From: Turnera subulata | Taxonomy: Eukaryota; Streptophyta; Magnoliopsida; Malpighiales; Passifloraceae | Assembly (NCBI GenBank): GCA_028386065.3 | Contig: JAKUCV010003555.1 | Span: 40,402 to 104,401 of the forward strand | Direction of reading: 5' to 3' | Length of the DNA stretch: 64,000 nucleotides | In this document: positions 9,143-20,961 of the stretch, piece by piece | Layout of the letters: every line of letters begins with the position of its first letter | Position numbering within the stretch: position 1 is the stretch's first letter | Translations under genes and position numbers: made by a program | The notes under the pieces: generated by a model | Seen by the model: only the letters and a program-made list of their open reading frames with translations | Database searches by the model: none | What the model was told of the DNA's origin: nothing

Positions 9143-12100
9143 TCACTCCGAAGCTGTGAACAAGTGCGGATACTGAGAACGCATATGCTCCTCGACTTCC
9201 CACGTAGACTCGTTCGCAGAGTGCTTGCTCTACTTAACCTTCACCATCGGAATAACTCTGTTCCTCAACTGTCTAATCTCTCGGGCTAGAATCTGCTCTG
9301 GCAACTCTGTATACGTAAGATCCTCTGCGACCTCAACATCAGCTGTAGTAACCACATGGCTCGGATCTGATCTGTACCTTCTCAACATGGAAACATGAAA
9401 CACGTCGTGAATCCGTGACAACTCCTCTGGTAAAGATAATCTATACGCCAAGGGTCCGACCCTTTCCACGATCTCATACGGCCCGATGTACCTGGGACTC
9501 AGTTTCCCTCTTTTCCCGAATCTGATAACTCCCTTCCAAGGTGCAACTCGGAGGAAAACTCTTTCTCCCACCTGGTAGTCCATCTCACGACGATGCTTAT
9601 CGGCATAGCTCTTCTGTCGGTCCTGTGCTGCTCTCATACTCTGCTTAACTGTCTGAATCTTATCAACTGTCTGCTTAACCAAATCTAGACGAACGATCAA
9701 ACGAAGACCTTCTTCATCCCAAGAAACTGGACTTCGGCACTTCCTTCCATAAAGAGCTTCAAACGGTGGCATGCCAATACTGGAATGATAACTATTGTGT
9801 AGGCAAACTACGCTAAAGGCAAATACTGGTCCTAACTCCCACTGAAGTTAAGAGCACAAGCCCTTAGCATATCTTCCAGCGTCTGAATAGTCCTCTCTGA
9901 CTGTCCGTATGTCTGAGGATAAAATGCGGTACTGAAACTCAACTTCGTACCCAAAGCTGTTTGCAGACTCTTCCAAAACCGTGATGTGAACCTCGGATCT
10001 CTGTCTGAGACTATGGACTTAGGAATTCCATGTAGCCTCACAATCTCTGCAACATACTGCTTCGCCAACTTATCCAAGGTGTCTGTCTGTCGAATGGGAA
10101 GAAAATGAGCTGACTTTGTAAGTCGGTCAACGATAACCTAGATAGCATCATGCTGTCTCCGAGTCAACGGTAATTCGACCACAAAATCCATAGTGATCAT
10201 CTCCCATTTCCATTCTGGTACTGTCAGCGATCTCATCTTTCCCGCTGGAGCCTGATGCTGAGCTTTCACTTGCTGGCAGGTGATACACTTAGCAACATAC
10301 TGGGCTATATCTTTCTTCATACGCGGCTACCAGAAATGACTCCTCAAATCCTGATACATCTTGGTGCTCCCGGGATGCATAGCGTACAGCGTCATATGTC
10401 CCTCTTCCAGAATCTGACTGCGTAGGTCACCAACACTGGGTACACATAGACGATTTCCCAGCATCAGTGCACTATCCTCGGCTATGTGAAACCTATCTTC
10501 TTTTCCACTGCGGACTGCTTCCTTCAGCTTGATCAGGTCGGGATCTTCATCTTGTAGTTCCACAATCCAGCCTCTCAGGTTAGACTTAACTTCTATATGT
10601 GTCAACAAAGCTCTTGTCTCATCAACTGACAAATCAACTCCCATCTTCCATAACTCGATAAGAGAGGATATCGAGTAAGTCGTGGAAGCATCTTCTGGTT
10701 GTCTCCGGCTCAAGGCATCAGCTACAACATTAGCTTTTCCAGGGTGATACTCAATAGTACAATCATAATCGTTCAGTAACTCAACCCAACGTCTTTGTCG
10801 CAGGTTAAGCTCCTTCAGAGTCATGATGTACTTGAGACTCTTATGATCTGTGAAAATCCGGCATCTCTCTCCGAACAGGTAATGTCGCCAAATCTTCAAA
10901 GCAAGGATCACTGCGGCCATCTCTAGATCATGTGTCGGATAATTCTTCTCATGTGGCCTCAACTGTCTCGAAGCATAGGCAATCACTCGGCCTTCTTGCA
11001 TCAGAACTGCTCCCAAACCAAGACCTGAAGCATCGCAAAACAACACTTACTCCACTCCTGGCTTAGGTGCTGTCAAAACTGGCGCTGATGTCAACTTCTT
11101 CTTCAGTTCGCCAAAACTCTTCTGGCAGGCATCACTCCAAACAAATGCTTGGTCTTTCTTCAACAGCTTGGTCATAGGACTAGCTATCAAAGAAAATCCC
11201 TCGATGAATCTCCGGTAATATCCTGCAAGGCCAAGAAAACTTCTGACTTCTGGTACCATCTTGGGTGGCTCCCACTCTAGAACAGCTTTCACTTTGGCAA
11301 GGTCAACCTTAATCACATCCCCGGATACAACATGTCCAAGGAATGCAACTTCCTCAAGCCAGAACTCGCACTTGCTGAACTTGGCATACAACTCTTTCTC
11401 TCGCAATCTTTGCAGTACTACCCTCAGGTGCTCTTCATGTTCTTCCTTATTCTTGGAGTATATCAGAATATCGTCGATGAAAACTACCACGAACTTATCC
11501 AAGAACTCGTTCAGGACCAAGTGCATCAAGCACATGAAAACCGCAGGTGCATTGGTCAAGCCAAAAGGAACCACTGTGAACTCAAAGTGACCATACCGAG
11601 TGCGGAAGGCTGTCTTCGGTATGTCCTTCTCTGCAATCTTGACTTGGTGATATCCAGACCAAAGATCAATCTTGGAAAACATGGTAGCTCCCTGTAACTG
11701 ATCAAAAAGATCATCAATCCTGGGAAGCGGATACTTGTTCTTCACTCTCACCTTATTCAACTGTCAATAGTCCACACACATGCGCAAACTTCCATCTTTC
11801 TTCTTCACAAACAGAACTGGTGATCCCCAAGGTGATGTACTAGGCCTGATGAAACCTTTCTCTAACAGCTCATCCAACTGTTTCTTCAATTCCTGAAGTT
11901 CTGTTGGCACCATTCAGTACGGTGCCATCGAGATAGGTGTCACTCCCGGCATCAAGTCGATAGTGTACTCAACTTTTCTGTTAGGTGGCAATCCCAGTAA
12001 ATCCTCCGGAAATACATCTGGAAATTCTCTGACAACTACGATGTCTCCCAAAACTAGAGTTTGAACGTCTTCGCCCTTGACATGAGTCAACAAGGAATCT

Positions 12101-12639
12101 AGACCATGCGGCTTAATTCCGACATCCTGGTTAGCAGAGATACTACATGTAGTAGCAACTCTCCCAATACCTGTCAACAGAACCTGTCGTCCACCATCGG
12201 AAGTCAGCAGCACTTCCTTGGTTCGACAGTTTTCCAAAGCACTGTACCTCGACAACCAATCCATCCCCAGAATGATATCGAAACCTCCCATGTTCATCAC
12301 AACTAACCGTGCAAGAAAGACCTCATTATCGTACGAAAACGAAACATCTCTGCACACATGAGTTAACCTGACCACTATACCCGCAGGTAACCTAACCCTC
12401 ATCGGACAAGTTAAATTCTCTTCCGCACAGTTTTGTTGTATTGCAAAACTTTGCGCGACAAAAGAATGCGTAGCACCAGGATCAATCAAAGTATATGCAG
12501 TACTACCAAAGACTGTAAAAGTACCTGCTATGACATCGACATTCTCTGGATCCTCTTTAGCGGTGATAACAAACGCTCTTGGCACCGCTGCACTCTGGTT
12601 CATGGCTGACTGGGTTCTAGCAGGAACAGCTCCACGCCC
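9143..12639 (-). pseudogene. Tekay pol: protease, reverse transcriptase, RNase H, integrase, chromodomain remnant
   Basis: Domains run leftward. The protease (about 12480) reads LIDPGATHSF, with Pro replacing the Ser of the usual DSG. RT has CVDY…[15 protein letters not shown] and an intact FIDDILIYS near 11470. RNase H has [16 protein letters not shown] (about 11040) and [15 protein letters not shown]. Integrase has the CITCQQVK zinc part, ITMDFVVELP, VSDRDPRF and QSERTIQTLEDMLR. A C-terminal chromodomain-like end contains STWEVEEHMRSQYPHLF. Premature stops: TGA 11914-11916 and 11764-11766 (Arg positions), TAG 10327, 10138 and 9230 (Trp positions), a stop near 11047, and a frame break near 9832. 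Stop at 9143-9145. Clearly inactive. Confidence 0.85.
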
Positions 12640-13772
12640 TCGGTCTCGGCCTACTCCAGAACCACTAGGAACACTGGCAACTGAAGCTTGCACTGTCTGA
12701 GTAGGTGCTGTACCTCCAGATCTCCCCAACTTGGGACAAGCATATCGGTAGTTCCCAACTTCGTTACACTCATAGCACCTCACCTGAGACAGAAGAAGTC
12801 TTGGGCGAGTATCCCCAGATGAAGTCCCTCCAAACTGAGTCCAAGAACTACCTCGGTTGTGGTATTGTTGTTCCATCTATGTCCCTGACTTAATGGCATA
12901 GAGCGGCTCTGTCCATACCCTGATCGGTTAGCAGGTGTCTGGAACCTCTTGTTCTGTCCCCCAGAACTCTGTGCAGCTTGCCTCTTACGGATCTCCTGTT
13001 GCTCCCTCTCATTACCCAGCCAAATAATCTCAGCTCTCAGGGCATCTGTCAGCATGTCCTGGTAAGTCTCGTAGACCTTGCACCCCATGACTGTCTGGAT
13101 ACCAGATCGAAGACCATCCCAGAAACGTTTACATCTGGCCTCCGGAATAGCTACAAACTCACTGGCATAAATGGACAGGCGGTTGAACTTGATCTCATAA
13201 TCATTGACCGTCTGATCTGGTCCCTGTTGCAGTCCCAGAAACTCTCGTCTCAACTGATCCTGGTATGCCTCAGAAACAAACTTCCTTCGGAACATCTCCA
13301 TGAACTGGTTCCAAGGCATAGTGATAGGTGTCGGCATGTCCCTGGTGGTAGACTCCCACCAATCAACGGCATCTCCTCGGAACATGGCAGCAGCGTATCT
13401 GGCCCACCTATCATTCCTGCATGTCAGCCTCAGCATAACCCTGTTCATCTGTCTCAGCCACCGATCAGCATCCTGTGGTGTAGTGACACCAGTGAAAACC
13501 TTAGCCCCAAGCTTTTCCAGCTTTATATACACTGGATCCTTAACAGGTCCCTGGTTTTCCTGTTCCCGAGCTTCCACAGCTTTGATACGGGCATCTCTGG
13601 CATCTTGCCTTTGTAGAATCTGAGTTACCACGTTTAACATCTGCGTAGGGTCTGCCAAAGGAACATTCGCAGGGGGTTCCGAACCTCCCGCAACTTGCTA
13701 CGATTGATCCACCGATACCTGATCGTCATCTAGGTGAACTCCAACATGCTGATTCCCTCCAACTGGATCCAT
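12640..13772 (-). pseudogene. Tekay gag with mutated zinc knuckle
   Basis: The capsid-like protein that packages the element RNA. The best start is ATG 13770-13772 (MDPVGGNQHVG), ahead of a TAG at 13698-13700; the frame continues after it. Capsid motifs include DADRWLRQMNRVM, AVDWWESTTRD, FMEMFRRKFV and FNRLSIYASEFV. A frameshift near 12870 separates the capsid from the nucleocapsid part. The knuckle CYECNEVGNYRYAC has Asn where the zinc-binding His should be. Confidence 0.8.
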
Positions 13773-13879
13773 TCGTACCTATATGAGAATGTATATGTAT
13801 GCATATCATATCATGACAAATCTTATGCACAAACAAACAATCATGCAATCACAATCGTGTCCCTAATGACCTACTGTCT

Positions 13880-13891
13880 GCTCCGCTACCA
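13880..13891 (-). other. Tekay primer-binding site
   Basis: TGGTAGCGGAGC on the minus strand, two bases inside the 5' LTR end. Confidence 0.75.
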
Positions 13892-13893
13892 AC

Positions 13894-16612
13894 TGAAGCG
13901 CCCCGACCCGTATTTACCGTAACACAGTAAACACATGTCGAAACTATTCTTATTGATAGGGAATACATTACAACAACCCGTATGTACAACTGGAAAACAA
14001 ATACAAGAACCATCACCCAACACGGGGACCATTATTCAGCAGCTCACAGCTCACAATATATAACAGCAACAGAGAAAAGAGCAAGCAACAGAGGCAGAGT
14101 GACAAACAGCCTCAAAGTTATATGAACAAGCAAACACAGCAGCGGAAATATAATATAGCATCATATGCAATAGAACAGCAGCGGAAGACTTTATGCACAT
14201 GCAGCGGAGGTATGGATCCGGAGTCAGGTGGAGAAAAAAGCAGCAGCCATCGAACGTCGTACCTGAACTACGAAACAACTTAACCTACGGGATGAAACCC
14301 CGCAGGCGAGGGGTGAGTCCGAAGTGCTCACCGACGAAGGATAAACAGTGATATGCAGGCAACCGTAATACTGAACAGAAACACAGGCAAGTAATAACAC
14401 ATCTCAAACAAGACTGAGCCAAGACCAAAAGAATATTTATTATTAATTCCAATTTTATCTTCCGGGCCCCCGTCACTGGACAAGCTAGGGTCGTACCAGG
14501 TTATCAATTAATTTCGGATGCCAGGTCAAAGAACCATACCAATTCCTACCATACCGGGACCCACATCCCAAAACCAGATATTCGGTATATCCGAACCACT
14601 GGGTATTCGGTATACGCCAACCACAGGCATCATCATGCCAACCGGATATTCGGTATATCCGAACCACTGGGAATTCGGTATATCCCAACCACAGGCATCG
14701 ACATGCCAACCAAACCAAGTAACCGACCATAGCATCCCAAAATTAATTTTCAAACCATCGGGTCGTACCACTACTTCCCACGTGACAATTATATCATCAT
14801 CTCAAATCAACTCCAATTTCCAATTTCCATTTTTCTTTTCTCAACTATCCACAGTCAATAGTTCAACATCAATCTCAACATAATATCCAGGTATCAACAA
14901 TACAGTCCAACAATCACAACAGCAATAACCACAACAGTCAAATAACCAACGATCAATATCTCAGCAGTTCAGTCAAACAACAAACACACAAGTATTACAG
15001 GCAACACAACAAGGGTTATCCATCCTCACCTTAGCCAATTACTCAATTATGGAATTGTCCAACAGATTCCAAGTCCGGTTCCTCAGCAAATTACTCGTTA
15101 TCAGCTCCTATATCAATCAAATAATATGCACACATAAGGTGATATGCAAATGCCATGCTAATACTGTGTACCGAAAAATAAATACTGACTCGTATCGGTT
15201 ATTCCCCCGGATTAATTTTCCATTATCATCATCATTCATCATTTATTTTCAAGTGTCAAAATACCATACTTATACCCGGATATTGTTCCGGTATTTTATT
15301 ACCTTGATAACACCCTTTCCAAAATTATTTTTCTCATAATATATATATATTTCCATAATATATACCATAATATACTTTCTTTTCCAAATAGAATTTATTC
15401 ATAATTCACCCATTATTTCCTTCCCAGGAATTATTATTTCCTGAATTATATTTTTCTCTTTTTCAAAATTTTATTTCTTTTTCTTTCTTTTTTTTTTAAT
15501 TTGGACTGGCCCAAGGTTAAGCTTGGCCTGCTACATAAGCTCAAGCCCAGACTTAGGTAGCAGCCCAAACCAACCCTCAGACTCAGCCCACAACACGCCA
15601 GCCCACGACACAGCCCGCGACCTAAGCCACACAGCCAAGGGTCAACCCGACCCATGGGAGTCCATCCGGGTCGAAACCTCTCAATCGGGTCTGCTCACCA
15701 CGGTTTGCAGACGACGGCGGCGCGACGAAGCAAGACACGGGACGGCGATGCATGAGGCGGTGACGAGCAAGACGCAAGGGGCGCGACCGGAGCGAGGTGT
15801 CGTGGCGGCGTCGGTGCTGGCTGCAGATGGTGTGTCGGTGATGAGCAGATGGGGCGGTGTCGATCTGCAGTGGGGAGGAGGAAAAGCGAGACAGGAGGAG
15901 CGTCGTGGGAGGCGAGCTCCACTGGTGCTGCCCGCGGCGGAGGAAAAGGAAGGATGGAGGAGGAGAGGGGTGCAAGTGGTGGCGGTCGGCTGTGGAGGTG
16001 GCTCGGCCGACGGTGGCGGTTCACGGAAGAAGGAAAAGAAGGGGGGGTTGCCAAACGATGGCGTTTTGGGTGTGTGTTGTGTGTTTTGTTTTTTTTTTTT
16101 TACTTTTTTCTGGTATAGGTGGTTTTGTGGGTTTTGAAGGTAAGGCAGTGAAGAAGAAGATGCAGGTGATGGCGTGCACTGGGAAGGCAGAAAAAAAATA
16201 GTTTTATAGGCAGGCAAAACTACTGGTAAGTCACAGGTAGCACAGGCAGTTCACAGGCTGAATAGGAAAAGGCGGCTGAATAATTGAATCCTCAATTATG
16301 CAGTTACTATGCTGCATGTGAGGTGTGACCCGCCTGGACCAGAAAATATCTGGTATACCCACTTATCTTTATTTCTGGTCCGCTAAATCAAGGATAAACC
16401 CGACTTTTCTAAAGATTCCTGGTCCCGGAAAAATTCCAACTTTGGTCCGTAAAATCCGCAGAAAAATCTCGAACGTGGGACAAGGCTCGGTTTCGGAATC
16501 AAATGCTCGATTTACCATAATTTAATTACCCAAGATTAAAATCAATGGTAAATTACTATAAATTAACTTAAACAGTCCCGGTAAAAATGAAATTTTTACC
16601 TGGGCTCTTACA
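13894..16612 (-). repeat. Tekay 5' LTR
   Basis: 2719 bp, the partner of 6392-9107. The two differ by scattered substitutions and a few small indels, so the insertion is not recent. The GC-rich block recurs here at about 15500-16060. Confidence 0.9.
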
Positions 16613-16717
16613 ATTTTGTTTCTCAAAATTAAGCATTCTGTTTATTTTCCTATACTTTCTATCAAGTACAATTATGTATGTTAATTTTATAAATATATTT
16701 CAATCTTTTTTTTACAG

Positions 16718-16793
16718 GAAAATGAATATTAATGCTTTAGATTTTTTACAGATTCTCCTTACTAAAATGGATATGATATTAATCGATGCAAAG
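16718..16793 (+). pseudogene. possible exon remnant of a second RPA1-like gene
   Basis: A 76 bp stretch bounded by a strong acceptor (TTTTTTTTACAG) and donor (AAAG|GTATGT). It encodes NALDFLQILLTKMDMILIDAK. The LxMxLxDxxG-like pattern resembles the first OB fold of RPA1-like proteins. It lies in the AT-rich DNA into which Tekay inserted. The peptide is short, so the call is weak. Confidence 0.3.
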
Positions 16794-16829
16794 GTATGTT
16801 TTAAATATTAATTATTTTATTTAGTTTTA

Positions 16830-17690
16830 TTTTGTTTTTCCTCCCTTTTTATCTTTTTCAGATTTTTTACATACTATTAGCTTTTGATATTTATTTCCTA
16901 GAATTATATTATATTTTTGTTTACTGCATAGTAATAGTTTTTTTTATTTGCTTTCGTAATTTTTTTAAAAAATTACTCTCTTTTGTTTTTTATTCTTTTT
17001 ATTATTAATTAATTTTTGTAGTTTCTTTTTCGGTTTTTTGATATTTTCCTTTTGTTTTAGGGCTCCATGATGCTTTTTTAAATTTACAAAATTAATTATC
17101 ACTTATATTATTATTGAATAGTTTATTTTTTTATTTTTCTGACTTATATTACATTTTATGTTTTAATTTTCTCGGCATAATAGTAGTTTTTTTTTATTTT
17201 CATGATTTAAATATTTTTAAAATTACTGTCTTATGTTTTTTATTTTCTTATTAATATTAATTTATTTTTTTAATTTTTATTTTTTGTTTAACATTTTTAT
17301 TTTTATAGGGCTTAATGATGCATGTTTAACTTTAAAAAATTAGTTATTATTTATATTATTATTAAATTAGTTTTTTATTAATTTTTAAATTTTCCTATTT
17401 TAATTTTTTTACCTAATAAATTTTTTTGTCTATTTTCTTGATTTATATTTTTAAAATTTTTATCTTGTATTTTTTTATTATTAATTATTTTTATTAATTT
17501 TTTTTCTGTTGTTTAATAATTTTTTTAGGGATCATTGATGCATGTTTATGTATACAAAATTAATTATAATCTATATTATCAGTAAATATTTTATTTATTC
17601 ATTTTTATGATTTATATTCTATTTTATATTTTAATAATTTTTATGCATAATAATATTATTTTATTTATTTTCTTGATTAATATAAAAAAT
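16830..17690. repeat. degenerate tandem repeat, ~220-250 bp AT-rich units
   Basis: Three clear anchors of the form GGGxTxATGATGCxTGTTTAA fall at 17061, 17308 and 17528. They are followed by similar AAAATTAATTAT…TATATTATTATTxAAT segments and preceded by TTTTTATTATTAATTA…TTTTT blocks. A fourth partial unit lies upstream. No coding potential. Confidence 0.55.
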
Positions 17691-17923
17691 GGAGACAAAT
17701 GTATAATTTGGGAAACAATTATGTACAAATTTTTTAATAATTTTTTTTGAGTATATAAAATAAAAATTACTTAGAAATAATTGTTAATATGTTGAATGAT
17801 TTTATAAAAAATTAATTAATATAAAAGCCCTTGGAACCCACAGGAAGTGAGTTAGTGAGATTAATATACCACTTTTCTGATAATATTTATCATAATTTTA
17901 TTCAATAAGAATTAATAAAATAC
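17691..17923. other. AT-rich spacer before the Sirevirus
   Basis: No gene or repeat is recognised. It ends at the taata target duplication (17924-17928) of the Sirevirus. Confidence 0.5.
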
Positions 17924-18255
17924 TAATATGTTGAAAATAATATTTTGCTAACATCTCTTTATCTCATTCAGGTTTTGATAATGACAAATCAACTTTGTAT
18001 TAAGATGATCATTAATATGGAGCAAAAAGAAATAATCAAGAGCAAAGCCAAATAATCAAGAGCAAAGCCTTATGACATCAAGAGTTCAAGAAAGGATGTG
18101 ACAAGATCAAGCTAGAAGAAAAAGAAGAGTTAGGAACTCAATTTTGTACAAGGTTAAACATTCAATGTCTCTAAGTTATTGGCTCAAACAAAATCATTTT
18201 TACTCATGCATCAATTTGATTTTATTTCAATCATATTTATGTCTTCCGAGCCATG

Positions 18256-18769
18256 AACATCGATGTCCCAATTTTGAACATCGATGTCCTGCCGTGAAAC
18301 CAAGCTTTCGAGAGTCCAATATTGGAACATCGATGTCCTGCACTAAAATAATTTTTCCAAAAGTAGGCAGTAGTTTATAACATCGATGTCCAATTTCTGA
18401 ACATCGATGTCCTCATGACCGTTATGATTAAAAATTGCTTTGAAGAGTTTGAACATCGATGTCCTATTTCATAACATCGATGTCCTATTGAATCTGGTTT
18501 TAAGATTGTTTTGGGAATGTCCAAAACATCGATGTTCAGCTATGGAACATCGATGTTATTTCGTCTCGGGTCTTGGACAATGTCTTGTAGAACATCGATG
18601 TCCTTCTGGCCAACATCGATGTTCTAGTGACCGTTAGCCCAATAATTCACATTCACTGGCCAGGACATCAATGTCCAGCTTTGTAACATCGATGTCCTTA
18701 TGACCGTTGGGCCAATAATGCATACTCAAAGGCTAGAACATCGATGTCCTGATTTGAAACATCGATGTT
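18256..18769 (+). repeat. array of ATCGAT-centred palindromes in the Sirevirus 5' LTR
   Basis: Fourteen exact copies of ACATCGATGT (full palindrome AACATCGATGTT), plus one GACATCAATGTC variant, in 514 bp, often in pairs about 20 bases apart. The array ends about 95 bp upstream of the TATA box. Palindromic arrays in LTR promoters are known for Sireviruses. Confidence 0.9.
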
Positions 18770-18865
18770 CAGCTGACATGAGCAGATATACTTTTCACCT
18801 TTCCATGATACTTTGTTTAAAGATGTTTTGAACTGATTTTCCAACGGTAATACATGTTTTTAACC

Positions 18866-18875
18866 TTATAAATAG
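18866..18875 (+). promoter_or_regulatory. TATA box of Sirevirus 5' LTR
   Basis: TTATAAATAG just downstream of the palindrome array; the same motif is at 28646-28655 in the 3' LTR. Confidence 0.6.
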
Positions 18876-19391
18876 AGCATGTAGGTCTCTGTTTTATGCA
18901 TATATTGACTCTCTACAATTTCAAGCATTCATTGTTATACATACATATCATTTATGAGCCAATATCATTGGGAATTGAGAGTTGCCTTATAGAGCTTACT
19001 TTGTGTACTCATACCTACTCTTAAAGAGAGTTTTTGCTTTGAGTGACTCAATTGTAATCACACACCTTGAGGAAGGATTATTCCCTTGTAGCGAATTCAT
19101 AGGAAGAGGGTCTTCTTTCTGTGAGAAAAGTCTTGAAGTGTTGAATCTTCAAGCTGGAGTTGTAAACAGTTTGTTAAGCACCCGGAAGCTTAACGGTGAT
19201 AGTGGAATCTTCGAGAGAGTCTCTCGGAGGACTGGATTAGCCACACGGGTTGTGTGTGTGTGAACCAGTATAAATCGGTTTACCTTTCTCTCCTTTTAAT
19301 TCCGTAATTATTATTGTTTAAAGTTTTAATTAGTTCTTAATCGCTAATTCACCCCCCCCCCCCCACCTCTCAGCTTATTTGGGCTTACAAT

Positions 19392-19403
19392 TGGTATCGG
19401 AGC
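19392..19403 (+). other. Sirevirus primer-binding site
   Basis: TGGTATCGGAGC, 11 of 12 matches to the iMet-tRNA PBS, two bases after the LTR end. Confidence 0.85.
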
Positions 19404-19444
19404 AATGTCTCTTTGTTTAGGATTAAACTCCTTGAGTAAAGATC

Positions 19445-20925
19445 ATGGATTTTGAGGGGTATAATATTCACAGAGCTCCTTTCTTTGACGGTATAAACTT
19501 TGACTATTGGAAAGTTAGAATGCAAATGTTTCTAGAGGGTCAAGGCTTAGAAATTTGGGAGATTGTTGAGAGTGGTTGGAGTAGGCCACCTAAACCTTTG
19601 AGTGATTGGAGTGAAAATGAGAAGAAGAAAGGGACTCTAGATGCCACAGCTAGAAACTCTTTACTATGTGCCTTAAGTAAAGAAGAATTTGAGAGAATTA
19701 GAATTTGCAAGAGTGCTCATGAAATTTGGACACTCNNNNNNNNNNNNNNNNNNNNNNNNNNNNNNNNNNNNNNNNNNNNNNNNNNNNNNNNNNNNNNNNN
19801 NNNNNNNNNNNNNNNNNNNNNNNNNNNNNNNNNNNNNNNNNNNNNNNNNNNNNNNNNNNNNNNNNNNNNNNNNNNNNNNNNNNNNNNNNNNNNNNNNNNN
19901 NNNNNNNNNNNNNNNNNNNNNNNNNNNNNNNNNNNNNNNNNNNNNNNNNNNNNNNNNNNNNNNNNNNNNNNNNNNNNNNNNNNNNNNNNNNNNNNNNNNN
20001 NNNNNNNNNNNNNNNNNNNNNNNNNNNNNNNNNNNNNNNNNNNNNNNNNNNNNNNNNNNNNNNNNNNNNNNNNNNNNNNNNNNNNNNNNNNNNNNNNNNN
20101 NNNNNNNNNNNNNNNNNNNNNNNNNNNNNNNNNNNNNNNNNNNNNNNNNNNNNNNNNNNNNNNNNNNNNNNNNNNNNNNNNNNNNNNNNNNNNNNNNNNN
20201 NNNNNNNNNNNNNNNNNNNNNNNNNNNNNNNNNNNNNNNNNNNNNNNNNNNNNNNNNNNNNNNNNNNNNNNNNNNNNNNNNNNNNNNNNNNNNNNNNNNN
20301 NNNNNNNNNNNNNNNNNNNNNNNNNNNNNNNNNNNNNNNNNNNNNNNNNNNNNNNNNNNNNNNNNNNNNNNNNNNNNNNNNNNNNNNNNNNNNNNNNNNN
20401 NNNNNNNNNNNNNNNNNNNNNNNNNNNNNNNNNNNNNNNNNNNNNNNNNNNNNNNNNNNNNNNNNNNNNNNNNNNNNNNNNNNNNNNNNNNNNNNNNNNN
20501 NNNNNNNNNNNNNNNNNNNNNNNNNNNNNNNNNNNNNNNNNNNNNNNNNNNNNNNNNNNNNNNNNNNNNNNNNNNNNNNNNNNNNNNNNNNNNNNNNNNN
20601 NNNNNNNNNNNNNNNNNNNNNNNNNNNNNNNNNNNNNNNNNNNNNNNNNNNNNNNNNNNNNNNNNNNNNNNNNNNNNNNNNNNNNNNNNNNNNNNNNNNN
20701 NNNNNNNNNNNNNNNNNNNNNNNNNNNAAGTTACATACCTATGGTGGAAGGCAACAATCATACCATGATAGTGCTCGTGATCATTCTTATATTCCTTCCA
20801 TCACATGCTATAATTGTGGTAAACATGGTCATGGAATTCGTACTTGCATGTTCATGAGAAAGAATTCACATGTAAGATATGTTTGGGTACCTAAAGGTAC
20901 TAGAGCTAACATTCAAGGACCCTAG
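19445..20925 (+). CDS. Sirevirus gag, interrupted by the sequence gap
   Basis: Capsid-like RNA-packaging protein. It starts at ATG 19445 (MDFEGYNIHRAPFFDGINFDYW), 42 bases after the PBS. The N-terminal part shows the usual FDGxNFDYWKVRM motif and stays open to the gap at 19736. After the gap, the C-terminal part contains an intact zinc knuckle CYNCGKHGHGIRTC (CX2CX4HX4C) and ends IQGP-stop at 20923-20925. The two parts are in different frames as printed, but the gap length may be arbitrary, so no frameshift can be claimed. Confidence 0.75.
19736..20727. other. assembly gap (992 N)
   Basis: A run of N inside Sirevirus gag. Open frames predicted across it are artefacts. Confidence 0.99.
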
Positions 20926-20961
20926 ATTAATTGGGTACCTAAATCTTGTTTATTTTTGTAG

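Larger units (their letters stand above)
6392..16612 (-). mobile_element. Tekay-type chromovirus (Ty3/gypsy), complete but inactive
   Basis: 10.2 kb with two ~2.7 kb LTRs (TGTAACA…CTTCA on the minus strand), a Met-type PBS, gag-PR-RT-RH-INT plus a chromodomain remnant, and 5 bp target duplications ATTTT (6387-6391 and 16613-16617). The conserved pre-LTR sequence GAATTTCGGGGACGAAATTC is typical of Tekay/Del. Joining the flanks across the duplication restores continuous AT-rich DNA. Confidence 0.9.
17929..19389 (+). repeat. Sirevirus 5' LTR
   Basis: 1461 bp. It differs from the 3' LTR mainly by a ~20 bp tandem duplication (AATAATCAAGAGCAAAGCC repeated near 18030-18070), a longer poly-C tract near 19352 and a few substitutions. 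Confidence 0.92.

Noticed and set aside
18144..18637. Short ORFs with repeated HRCP/EHRC peptides in the Sirevirus LTR
   Set aside because: They are produced by reading through the ATCGAT palindromes; the same frames recur in the other LTR, and no start or function is supported.
19673..20857. Long frames across the N run
   Set aside because: They consist almost wholly of unknown residues and are artefacts of the assembly gap.
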